Source: Terriglobus albidus
GTDB lineage: Bacteria; Acidobacteriota; Terriglobia; Terriglobales; Acidobacteriaceae
Length of the DNA: 64,000 nucleotides
NCBI RefSeq assembly: GCF_008000815.1
Contig: NZ_CP042806.1
Location: 2,232,001-2,296,000, forward strand
Direction of reading: 5' to 3'
Below are positions 1 through 7,654 of the stretch, in pieces. Position 1 is the stretch's first letter. Every line of letters begins with the position of its first letter. The translations under genes and the position numbers were made by a program. The notes beneath the pieces were generated by a model that worked only from the letters and a program-made list of their open reading frames with translations, made no database searches and had not been told where the DNA came from.

Positions 1-460
1 TCTGAGTGCGACGAGAAAGAAAGGCGAGGACACGGATTGCGCTGCTGAAAGGATGTCGCGGGAGCGTGTCATGCACGTGCCAGATTGCCGGACGCGACAT
101 ACCTGCAGTCGCCAGGGAAACGACGATTCCCGCGCGCAATGTATTCGCATGAACAATGTCGGGTTTGAGATAGTCGACCGTCCGGCGAACGGCAACTACG
201 GCTTGGCTCATTGTTCGGGCAGCTTGCCATAGCTGGCTTAGTCGCCATCCAAAGCGGGCTTGTACCTGCGGAATTTCGACGCATGGAACGTCTTCCGCCG
301 TTACCGCTCTGGTAAGGCGACCATCTGCGGGGCATGCAACGAAGGGTTCGTAGTATCTGCGGTCGAGCCCTTTGATCATGTCCAGAAGGACTCTCTCCGC
401 GCCGCTCACCTGGCCCGTATGGTTGATATAGAGGACTCGCATTCGGCCGGAGGAGTTCAT
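1..460 (-). CDS. GT4-type glycosyltransferase, N-terminal part, cut by window edge
   Basis: The reverse strand reads ATG at 460 and stays open to base 1, giving about 153 residues that begin MNSSGRMRVLYINHTGQVSG. This is the N-terminal Rossmann half of a GT-B glycosyltransferase (glycosyltransferase 4 N-terminal type): a beta strand followed by the glycine-containing SGAER loop, then a second strand and the helix around DYLKPDIVHAN, then AIWHVHD. The C-terminal nucleotide-sugar binding half lies outside the window. The start overlaps the stop of the upstream sugar transferase in an ATGA arrangement, so the two are probably translationally coupled. Context implies transfer of a sugar onto the lipid-linked exopolysaccharide repeat unit at the cytoplasmic face; donor and acceptor cannot be told. 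Confidence 0.85.
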   Translation of the reverse strand, partial: MNSSGRMRVLYINHTGQVSGAERVLLDMIKGLDRRYYEPFVACPADGRLTRAVTAEDVPCVEIPQVQARFGWRLSQLWQAARTMSQAVVAVRRTVDYLKPDIVHANTLRAGIVVSLATAGMSRPAIWHVHDTLPRHPFSSAIRVLAFLSRRTQ

Positions 461-1995
461 GCCGCCCCCGTCTCACGCAGGACGACAGGCACAGTCCGGG
501 CGAGGATCTTCATATCGAGTTCAAGTGACCAGTTGTCGATATATTGCAGGTCGAGCTCGATCCAGCGATCGAAGCTCACATTACTGCGTCCGCCAATCTG
601 CCACAGGCATGTGAGTCCGGGTTTGACGCTGAAGCGGCGCATGAGCCACGCCTCAGAGAACAAGCCTACGTCGCGCAGGTTCAGAGGACGCGGGCCAACA
701 AAGGACATCTCTCCCTTGAGGATGTTGATGAGTTGCGGTATCTCATCAATAGAGGTCCTGCGAAGGAAGGCTCCGATCTTCGTTACACGAGGATCTTTGA
801 AGATCTTGAACACCGGCCCGCTATTCTCATTGAGATGTTCGAGCGATGCCTGGGCAGCTTCAGCATTGACGACCATCGTGCGGAACTTGTAGATCCGGAA
901 GATGCGGCGCCCAAGGCCATAACGCTGCTGCAGAAAGAACACGGGACCGGGGCTGGTGCTCTTGATAAGAATGGCTACGACAAGAAACACTGGCGCGCAG
1001 AGAATCAGGCCAAAGAGTGCGCCCACAATGTCGATTCCTCTTTTAATGCGATGACGGTAGTCATCCTCAACCATCTTGAGAATGACTTTGCGGTCGTCGT
1101 AACGTTCCCGATAGCAGCGGCCTCGGCGGGAAGCATCGAAGAAGAGGTCATCGCGATACTGTACCTGGACACCCACTCGCTCGCAGACCGAGATCGTGTG
1201 TTCGATCGCGGCATAATCCGATTTCGCCGGCAGAGCGACGATGACCTCATCAACGACCTGCTTCAGCAGGATGTCCTCAAGATCTCCAATTTGTCCCAGA
1301 CAGCCGGCCGGAGTTTTCGACTGAGATACGACGCTGTCTACGCGACCCAGGATCTTGTAGTCCCATTTCGGGTGTGCTTTGAGCTCCTCGGCGATGCGGC
1401 CAGCGCGCGCGCGTTTGCCAACGATCACGGCATATCTGCTTTTCCGGAAGTGGGGTTGCACATAACGGTGGAAGAGGCCGATTGCGATTCGCGACAACAT
1501 GACGCCGCTACCGGAGATGACCCAGAAGAGCAGTGCTTCTCTCACAAAGTGGCCATGGTGCCAGATCGTGGAGATCGTCCTTCCTGCGATCAGTGAAGAA
1601 AGGAAGGTTGCCAGGGCGACCCTACCCGGAAGGCCCTTCATCGACTGCACATGCTGCCAGGTATAAAGTCCGCAGTAGGAGAAGATGGTATGCCATAGCA
1701 TCAGACACACTGCCAGTACGGCAAAATGTCCGATAGAAATTCGCATGGATAGAAAATCAAGGACGTTGCTGGAGATCCCAGGTCGTCCACCTCCGGCCCA
1801 CAGAGCCAGATAGATAAGAGCCGCACTCATGCATGTGAGATCGGCTATACGGCCCGCAGGTCCAGCTATGGCTCTCGCTAACGACGGTTGCAGGCGAAGT
1901 GCCGACTCTGTCGGCATAGACGCAACGAGCGGCGTGCTGAACGACTCAAAGCGGGTTGCCGAGCGATCGTCGAACTGCGAATTCTTCTGCTGCAT
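457..1995 (-). CDS. Undecaprenyl-phosphate sugar phosphotransferase (WbaP/WcaJ type)
   Basis: Initiating enzyme of exopolysaccharide synthesis: moves a sugar-1-phosphate from a nucleotide sugar to undecaprenyl phosphate at the inner membrane. 512 residues, the usual length for polyisoprenyl-phosphate hexose-1-phosphate transferases. About four hydrophobic segments lie in residues 50-175, followed by a Rossmann-like CoA-binding-like domain (about 185-275), another membrane segment (about 322-345) and the catalytic bacterial sugar transferase domain with KFRTM (370-374), TSIDEIPQ with the catalytic Asp-Glu pair (417-418), VGPRPL (433-438) and KPGLTCLWQ (458-466). It sits fourth in a minus-strand operon after chain-length, ATPase and export genes, and its TGA overlaps the next glycosyltransferase start. 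The first sugar (glucose or galactose) is not readable from sequence alone. Confidence 0.93.
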   Translation of the reverse strand: MQQKNSQFDDRSATRFESFSTPLVASMPTESALRLQPSLARAIAGPAGRIADLTCMSAALIYLALWAGGGRPGISSNVLDFLSMRISIGHFAVLAVCLMLWHTIFSYCGLYTWQHVQSMKGLPGRVALATFLSSLIAGRTISTIWHHGHFVREALLFWVISGSGVMLSRIAIGLFHRYVQPHFRKSRYAVIVGKRARAGRIAEELKAHPKWDYKILGRVDSVVSQSKTPAGCLGQIGDLEDILLKQVVDEVIVALPAKSDYAAIEHTISVCERVGVQVQYRDDLFFDASRRGRCYRERYDDRKVILKMVEDDYRHRIKRGIDIVGALFGLILCAPVFLVVAILIKSTSPGPVFFLQQRYGLGRRIFRIYKFRTMVVNAEAAQASLEHLNENSGPVFKIFKDPRVTKIGAFLRRTSIDEIPQLINILKGEMSFVGPRPLNLRDVGLFSEAWLMRRFSVKPGLTCLWQIGGRSNVSFDRWIELDLQYIDNWSLELDMKILARTVPVVLRETGAA

Positions 1996-2091
1996 CGCAA
2001 ACCTCCATCGATGAAATGAAAAAGAGCATAGGATTCCTGTGGGCTGTGCGAGGCAGGGCGCAGCCAGCCGTTATCGTTCAGGAAGAGATGC

Positions 2092-2796
2092 CTATGGCAT
2101 CTGGGTTGGGTTGAAAAATATGCCGAGGTTGCTCGCCTTCATGAAGCGGGCGAGGTGTTCCATCTTGTTTCGAGTAACCAGCAACATATCTCCCGGCTGT
2201 AACTCGGTATCTTTTTCCAGCTCGGCCTTGGTTTTCACGTTGTGCAGGTTGAGTCTGCGCACTTCAGCGTCATCGGCGTTGATCTTCCGAAAGAGAATGA
2301 CCTGCGTGTCGCGCGCAGAGTCTTTGAAGCCGCCGGCCAGCATGACTGCCTGCAGTGCTGTTGTGTCATCTCGCAACTCAAACTTTCCGGGATGCTCCAC
2401 CTCACCGGCAATGACGACATAGGGATGTTCGAACTCCTGCAGCGTGATTGTCAGCTCAGGATTGTTGAGCCGCACCGAAGCTTTCTGCACGATTTGGTTA
2501 TGGGCGTCATCGATGGAAAGTCCCGCCACCTTGATATTGCCCACGATGTTCAGGTTGACGCACCCATCGGGCTGAACCTTGATGGTCTGATTGAACTCCG
2601 GAGTGTAGCGATAGTTGAGGACGATGACGTCGCCAACATGCAAGGTATATACAGGCCGATGGTGCAGTTGCTGGTCAGCACCCAGCAAACGATGGCTCGG
2701 CGCCACCAGGAGAATGGCCAGTGCAATGGCCAGCTTCACTGCGTTCCATTGTTTTCCGGAAACCTGCTTATGTTCTATGCACGGGGGGATAACCAT
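2092..2796 (-). CDS. Polysaccharide export protein (Wza/SLBB type), short form
   Basis: Outer-membrane polysaccharide export family. 234 residues: hydrophobic export signal around 19-40, polysaccharide-export domain around 48-122 beginning with YTLHVGDVIVLNY, and one SLBB domain from about 126 (VVIAGEVEHPGKFELRDD) to 205, closing with LQPGDMLLV. It is shorter than E. coli Wza (about 380 residues), with a single SLBB domain and no obvious C-terminal amphipathic barrel helix, so it may need a separate outer-membrane partner. No lipobox cysteine is evident at a plausible cleavage site. The ATG at 2796 has an AGGTG ribosome site just upstream and overlaps the 3' end of the preceding ATPase gene by 22 bp, which suggests coupling. 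Confidence 0.88.
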   Translation of the reverse strand: MVIPPCIEHKQVSGKQWNAVKLAIALAILLVAPSHRLLGADQQLHHRPVYTLHVGDVIVLNYRYTPEFNQTIKVQPDGCVNLNIVGNIKVAGLSIDDAHNQIVQKASVRLNNPELTITLQEFEHPYVVIAGEVEHPGKFELRDDTTALQAVMLAGGFKDSARDTQVILFRKINADDAEVRRLNLHNVKTKAELEKDTELQPGDMLLVTRNKMEHLARFMKASNLGIFFNPTQMP

Positions 2797-3440
2797 CGGG
2801 GCACCTCGCTAGTCTGCTTGTTGAGGATGTAACCAAGGACGGTTCCACCGGCAGCGGTGATCGCCTGCTCGGCCTGGCGCGGCTGGTGCCGGAGCGTTCG
2901 GTTAGCCTCTGCCACCAGAATGACGCCATCGACAAATGGGGCAATGCTGAACAGATCACCGGATTGATCCAGGGAAGGGCAGTCGATGATCGTGTAGTCA
3001 AATTCAGAGCGCAGGAGCTCGATACAGTCGCGCCGGTAGCGCCAACTGCAATCCCATGGGCTACGCCGTTCCGACAGCACGAGCGGCCGGGGACTATCTA
3101 CCGTATCATCTCCATAGTCTTCCTTAGAGTGGTTTCCCGATCTCGCAACCGAGCTGCGAATGGCTTCGACCGTCGGTTCATGCAGCTTGCGCAGGAAGCT
3201 AAGATTGATTCCAGCTACTGACGAGAGGTCAGAACTGGAGAGCTCCTGGAGCAAGGCCCGGGCTACGTACGTCACACCTCCGCCGGTGTTACTTGAGCTA
3301 AGGGCGATGACCACTCCGGAGTCCTGCTCTCGCGGCTTCTGCAGGATTGTATAGAGGAGTGTTTGATATACCGAGCGTGATACACCATCTGCTGATGCTG
3401 CCCATTCGGCTGTCTCCGGATGATCGAGAATTATCTTCAT
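2775..3440 (-). CDS. CpsD/CapB-like P-loop ATPase (BY-kinase relative) with degenerate Walker A
   Basis: 221 residues with the fold signature of the cytoplasmic ATPase partner of Wzz-type proteins: a hydrophobic strand then the P-loop region ALSSSNTGGGVTYVA (about 46-60), and a Walker A'-like strand YTIIDCPSLD (149-158) followed by FVDGVILVAEANRT. In active bacterial tyrosine kinases the P-loop ends G-x-G-K-S/T; here valine replaces the lysine. The tyrosine-rich C-terminal tail of true BY-kinases is also missing (the end is SEVPRWLSPRA). It lies 14 bp after the chain-length determinant gene and overlaps the export gene. It is best read as a structural or regulatory partner of the Wzz protein rather than a proven kinase; nucleotide binding without the lysine is doubtful. 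Confidence 0.82.
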   Translation of the reverse strand: MKIILDHPETAEWAASADGVSRSVYQTLLYTILQKPREQDSGVVIALSSSNTGGGVTYVARALLQELSSSDLSSVAGINLSFLRKLHEPTVEAIRSSVARSGNHSKEDYGDDTVDSPRPLVLSERRSPWDCSWRYRRDCIELLRSEFDYTIIDCPSLDQSGDLFSIAPFVDGVILVAEANRTLRHQPRQAEQAITAAGGTVLGYILNKQTSEVPRWLSPRA

Positions 3441-3454
3441 ATCAGGTACCCTTC

Positions 3455-5041
3455 CTAGCGATATCGAACTAGACTTGCCCTCTGCATCTTTTGTGGTTCT
3501 GAGTTGGCAGTAAGTCCAATCAAGACCGGACCAAAGTCCGGAAGCCGTTCTTTCTTTCTCTTACGGTCTTTATCCAGCGGCACTGTAGCCAGGACTGGAT
3601 AGCGCGCGTATTTGTCCAACTCGTACGAGTTGGCAATGGTTTCTCTTCCCATCTCGGCGAGGAAGACCAGAAAGCTGGCCAGGAAGATCGCAGTGAGACC
3701 ACCCAGGATCGAGTCCACGACTGGCTTTGGACGAAATGGCATCGCAGAGTAGGTCGGATTTTGTTGTATTGCAACATTGAGAAGGCGGTTTTCATTCATG
3801 GAGTCCGCCATCTGTGCTTCATCGCGCTTTTGCGTATAAAGCTGATAGTTATTGGTCAGGTCGGCAACTTTCTGCCGTAGCGTCGTGTAGTCGACCGTAG
3901 AGTCTTCAGCGCGCGAGAGATTCCTGCGGAGCTCGCTAACCTGTTGGGACAGTGCATCGCGTTTGGCCTGTAAGGCCTTACGATTAGTCTGGTTCTGGAT
4001 GATGGAACCGGTCATGGACTGCCAGACAGGGTTTACGTCCGTCGAGCTCTCCTGCGAGGTCATCTGTTGCGCATTCTTCAGGGCAGATTTCGTGTTCGAA
4101 ATCTTCGTTTCAATCTCTTGCACAATGCGGTCCTGCGGAGTGAACTTCGTCAGCAATGAGGTGCGCTCATTCTGCAACTCGGCAAGCAGGGTATTCAGTC
4201 GCTCCACGGAGTAGTCGTTGGGAATGGTGCGCTGCTGCGTCATCTGCCGGGGAGCGATGCCGGACAGTTGATGTGTGTCACTCGCGATGCGCTGTGTCAT
4301 CTCTCCGATTTGAGCGTCCATGCTTCTCATTTCAGCCTGGGCGTCATTAATCTGGCGATCGATATTCTGCTCTGTCTCGGGAAGCGATACGATATTGTGC
4401 TGCTGTTGATACTGCGCCAGTTCCAGCTGCGCTTTGTCGAGATCGGTTTTGTAGTGTGCGGCTTCGTTGGCGAAGAATTGAGAGGTGCCTGGCGGCTGTG
4501 CAATCTCACGATGTTTCGCAAGGAAGGCATTCAACAGCCGGTTGAGTGCGTCGGCGGCTTCCTTGGGATCGGACGCGACGTACGTTGCGTGAATCACATT
4601 CGATTTACGCACGAGGTCGACATTGAGCCCCTTTTCGAATTTATCGACTGCCTTGTCATGGGCTTTCTGCTCGGCCTGCGACATGCTTCCGATTGGCCGG
4701 TTCTTCCATTCGGGATCGACCACACTACTGGCGAGGCTTCGGCTTTGGAGTAGTTGGATCTCGGAGTTGATCTGCTCTTCCGTAACTCCGTTGATCTCGA
4801 TCGTGCCATTTACCCGGCTGGGGGTGATCTGTTGATCAGCTCGAGTGTTCTGTACGAGAATGTCCATCTCTGAGCGATACTGACGCGGCCGGAGAATGGT
4901 ATACGTCACAGAGAGAGAGAAGACGACGAAGACGACAAGAAGCCACAATCGGCGATGCCGAAACACGGCTTCGAGGATATGGCGCGACGAGAAACTTTCC
5001 TGCTGCGTCGCTAGTGCTGCGTTACCTGGAAGGCTGTGCAT
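3455..5041 (-). CDS. Wzz/GumC-type polysaccharide chain-length determinant
   Basis: Inner-membrane polysaccharide co-polymerase that sets chain length and links polymerisation to export. 528 residues: N-terminal Wzz domain with a membrane segment at about 34-53 (LWLLVVFVVFSLSVTY), a long periplasmic coiled-coil region rich in Gln/Glu/Lys (about 150-430), and a second membrane segment at about 443-465 (ILGGLTAIFLASFLVFLAE). The usual fused C-terminal kinase domain is absent; the separate downstream ATPase gene takes that place. First gene of the minus-strand exopolysaccharide operon; its ATG at 5041 is preceded by GAGGTGA about 10 bases upstream. The operon promoter should lie in 5042-5300, but no box pair stands out there. 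Confidence 0.92.
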   Translation of the reverse strand: MHSLPGNAALATQQESFSSRHILEAVFRHRRLWLLVVFVVFSLSVTYTILRPRQYRSEMDILVQNTRADQQITPSRVNGTIEINGVTEEQINSEIQLLQSRSLASSVVDPEWKNRPIGSMSQAEQKAHDKAVDKFEKGLNVDLVRKSNVIHATYVASDPKEAADALNRLLNAFLAKHREIAQPPGTSQFFANEAAHYKTDLDKAQLELAQYQQQHNIVSLPETEQNIDRQINDAQAEMRSMDAQIGEMTQRIASDTHQLSGIAPRQMTQQRTIPNDYSVERLNTLLAELQNERTSLLTKFTPQDRIVQEIETKISNTKSALKNAQQMTSQESSTDVNPVWQSMTGSIIQNQTNRKALQAKRDALSQQVSELRRNLSRAEDSTVDYTTLRQKVADLTNNYQLYTQKRDEAQMADSMNENRLLNVAIQQNPTYSAMPFRPKPVVDSILGGLTAIFLASFLVFLAEMGRETIANSYELDKYARYPVLATVPLDKDRKRKKERLPDFGPVLIGLTANSEPQKMQRASLVRYR

Positions 5042-5538
5042 GATTACAAATCACCTCTGCGCAATAGAAGTACCTTTCGATCACGTGGTGCCTACGCTTG
5101 CACGCGGACCCAGGAATTGGACAATGCCGCGCGCACGCCGATCAGACGTGCGGATTGCAAAATCGACCTGCCCTTACAGGATTGTCTGAACGTAACTAGT
5201 TGCACATCGGAGGAATATCTATTTTTGGGTCATGTGATCGTGCTCGTAAAAATAGGAGGCAAATGCCAAGAAAGACAGGCACAAAATCACGGCGAAAACA
5301 CGTACGGCGTTTCGGCGCGGAACTGCATCGAATATTGGTTGTTCAAACTATCAGAACGAAATGTCCGATTCCCGACATTAGTTTTCCGAAAATTTACAGC
5401 CGGAAAATATTTGGACCAGATCGGTTTTTTGTGTGTTTTCCAATCCAATCTGGGAATTATTTCCGATTAGTATGAAGACACCGAGCACGTCAATTTCAAT
5501 CAAGCAGACGACGCAACTGTGAGCGTTCGTTCTCCGCT
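5042..5538. other. Divergent intergenic region between the exopolysaccharide operon and glycosidase copy 1
   Basis: About 500 bp that must carry promoters for both directions. An AGGAGG followed by CAA and ATG at 5263 opens a 70-codon, very basic frame (to 5475). The spacing is short and the composition looks like AT-rich non-coding DNA, so I do not call it a gene. From about 5464 the sequence resembles the region at 7548, marking the left end of the tandem duplication. Confidence 0.5.
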
Positions 5539-7026
5539 TTGTGCGCGTTAGCGGTGGTGTCTCTGAAGGATGGTAGTTTGGGTTTTCTTTCGTTTGGGAG
5601 GATTCTGGCCGCAAGCCAGCAGTCTCTAGTTATCTCTGAGTCATCGGATACAACCTGCAAGACGATTATTCGGAAACCGGTCTCACGACGCACCAATCAC
5701 TTCAACAAGTGGATGCTGCGCACATCGTTCGCGTGCGCCTTCGTCTTTTACCTGGGATGCGGCTCTGCCAAGCAGGCACTGGCGGCTGATGGGCAGGCAA
5801 CAACAGACGCAGTGACGTTGCCCCAAGTGCAGGCCTCTCCCGCCGACACCTTTGTCGACTCGATGGGCGTGGTTACGCACATAACCTATGGCAACACGCC
5901 TTATTACACCAACTGGCCTCAGACGCTGAAGTTCCTTCAGGATCTTGGTATCCGTCATATCCGTGATGGATATTTCGATTCGAGCTGGACGCCGTTTGTC
6001 GCGAAGCACCAGCAGTTGGCACAATCGGGAATCCGTACGAACTATGTGATTCCTTACGATCCCTCGATCACATCCCAGAGTATCCAGCAGCTTGCGGCTG
6101 TCAGCAATGACATGGAGCTTCTCGAAATTCCGAATGAGTGTGACCTCGCGGGAAGCTGCGGCATTTCTTTGGATTCAAGCATGGCTAATATGCTCTCGTT
6201 CTCGCCGGTTGTGAAGGCAGCAGGAACGGCGATGAATATTCCTGTGCTTGGGCCGGCCTTTGCCGCGTACGAAACCTATGGGCAAGTGGGGAATCTCACT
6301 TCGCTCATGAACTATAACAACCTGCACGTATACTTCGGCGGCCGTAATCCTGGTGCGGAAGGATGGGGTGCTCCGGATGCACAAGGAAATGCATACGGAA
6401 CATTTAAGTTCTGGCTCGACCAGGCAAATCTCGACGGACCAGGACTGCCCTCGCAGATCACAGAGGCGGGTTACATGACCTTCCCCGGTAATCCGACTCC
6501 CTACACCATTCCTCCAGATGTTGAAGAGTCTTATATTCCACGAACGTACGCCCTTGCTTATCTAAACGGCATTGGCCGGACCTATATGTACGAACTCCTC
6601 GATGAGATCAACTCCCCTGGCTTCGGACTGGTCGACGGCAATATGAATCCGCGGCCGGCATATTATGCGATTCGGAACCTGATCGGGGCTCTCGCTGATC
6701 CAGGACCGAGCTTTAACGCTGGAACGTTGCCCTATGCCGTCACTGGAGATTCGACGCTACGCAAGTTGCTATTCCAAAAACGCGATGGCAGCTTCTGGCT
6801 CATCCTCTGGTCAGAACAAAGCAGCTACGACACTGTGCATAGCCTCTATACGCCGGTGACTCCGCAGCAGGTAACACTCTCGCTTGGAGGAACCTACTAC
6901 ACTCCCAGTCTCGCTACGTTCGATACAAATGGCAATCTGAACTGGACCAACACCGATACAGCAAGCCAGACAGTGCCGCTCACGATCTCAGACCAAATGA
7001 CGATTGTGAAGATACTTCCGCGGTAA
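5539..7026 (+). CDS. Exported clan GH-A-like glycoside hydrolase, copy 1
   Basis: A predicted secreted TIM-barrel glycosidase. After a signal peptide (LRTSFACAFVFYLGCG, cleavage probably after KQALA) the mature part starts with VDSMGVVTHITYGNT. It shows the two catalytic landmarks of clan GH-A: LLEIPNE (acid/base Glu about 200) and SQITEAGY (nucleophile Glu about 309). A C-terminal beta-rich part (about 395-495) with WLILWSEQSSYD suggests a small beta-sandwich. No GH family is certain; the layout recalls GH39/GH5-like enzymes such as PslG, and the divergent exopolysaccharide operon makes a matrix-polysaccharide hydrolase plausible. The start is uncertain: 5539 is TTG, with GTG at 5554 and 5557 and ATG at 5713. 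Synonymous changes against copy 2 upstream of 5713 argue that translation starts upstream of it. Confidence 0.75.
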   Translation: MCALAVVSLKDGSLGFLSFGRILAASQQSLVISESSDTTCKTIIRKPVSRRTNHFNKWMLRTSFACAFVFYLGCGSAKQALAADGQATTDAVTLPQVQASPADTFVDSMGVVTHITYGNTPYYTNWPQTLKFLQDLGIRHIRDGYFDSSWTPFVAKHQQLAQSGIRTNYVIPYDPSITSQSIQQLAAVSNDMELLEIPNECDLAGSCGISLDSSMANMLSFSPVVKAAGTAMNIPVLGPAFAAYETYGQVGNLTSLMNYNNLHVYFGGRNPGAEGWGAPDAQGNAYGTFKFWLDQANLDGPGLPSQITEAGYMTFPGNPTPYTIPPDVEESYIPRTYALAYLNGIGRTYMYELLDEINSPGFGLVDGNMNPRPAYYAIRNLIGALADPGPSFNAGTLPYAVTGDSTLRKLLFQKRDGSFWLILWSEQSSYDTVHSLYTPVTPQQVTLSLGGTYYTPSLATFDTNGNLNWTNTDTASQTVPLTISDQMTIVKILPR

Positions 7027-7094
7027 GGTCTTCCTCGTTAAACATCTCTGATGGATCAGAGTTCCCTTGAGGAACGCTCCGCGGAGGTTGCTGG

Positions 7095-7337
7095 ATGAAT
7101 GCTTTGAATTTCGAGAGGGGGCAACCCCTCTCTTCTTTTTTGTCTTGCGCTTTCGGTGTCCGCTGCTCCATTGGTGGCCAATCTATAGATATCCGGTACC
7201 CACCCATGAGCACGCTCGCCGGAGTGAACGATCTCTTCAGCGGAGAATGCTTGGTTGAGATCGAGGCCGTTGCGATCATTCCCTCGGCTGTGACGGATTT
7301 GTCAGCGCCATTCTTCAAGGCAAAGGTTTTGTATTAA
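7095..7337 (+). pseudogene. RidA-like gene remnant with internal deletion (copy 1)
   Basis: Same start context as the intact gene at 9192 (GGAGG eight bases before ATG) and the same opening, MNALNFERG against MNAVNFLRG. After the signal-peptide region the sequence jumps to IDIRYPPMSTLAGVNDLF, which matches the last quarter of the intact copy (IDVQHPPVSTLAGVKDLF). About 80 codons, the RidA core with the trimer-forming strands, are gone. The 3' frame then runs past the normal end (EIEAVAIIPSAVTDLS..) for 17 more residues, because the insertion that supplies the stop in copy 2 is absent here. Unlikely to make a working RidA fold. Confidence 0.8.
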
Positions 7338-7654
7338 TCAGGTTTAATGTCGCCTTCTCGACTTTTCGATGAGTATGGCGATCCCTCGTGTTCCCAGTAA
7401 GGATCCATCTCTCAAAAATTTACGGGCAGTTATAGAAGAACGCGCTTTCGTATACGGTTGGCGCGGAGTTTGGAGCCCTTTGGACCAAAATGGGTCTGGA
7501 AGCCGTTTTGTATAGCATCCCGAAACTTGCGTTGGAATGGTTCCCGCTTAGGATGAAAACACCGAGCACGTAAATTTCAATCGTAAGTAGACGCCGCCTC
7601 TGTTGTGTGAGCTCTATGCCCGCTTCTGCGCGTTAGCGGTGGTGTGTCTGAAGG
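7338..7654. other. Intergenic leader of glycosidase copy 2
   Basis: About 317 bp. The distal half (7340-7545) resembles nothing else that I recognise in the window; the proximal part from about 7548 is the duplicated leader shared with copy 1. No convincing promoter boxes, hairpins or open frame were seen. Confidence 0.5.

Noticed and set aside
544-1596. 350-residue plus-strand frame opposite the sugar transferase
   Set aside because: Antisense shadow; the minus strand encodes a full, motif-complete enzyme.
5263-5475. 70-codon basic open frame with AGGAGG upstream
   Set aside because: Spacing to the ATG is only three bases, composition is like the AT-rich intergenic DNA, and it has no counterpart in the second duplicated unit.
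5764-5775. Lipoprotein signal (LGC) in the glycosidases
   Set aside because: The residues before the cysteine (YLGC, SLGC) do not fit a good lipobox, and an AxA-type cleavage site follows; ordinary secretion is more likely.
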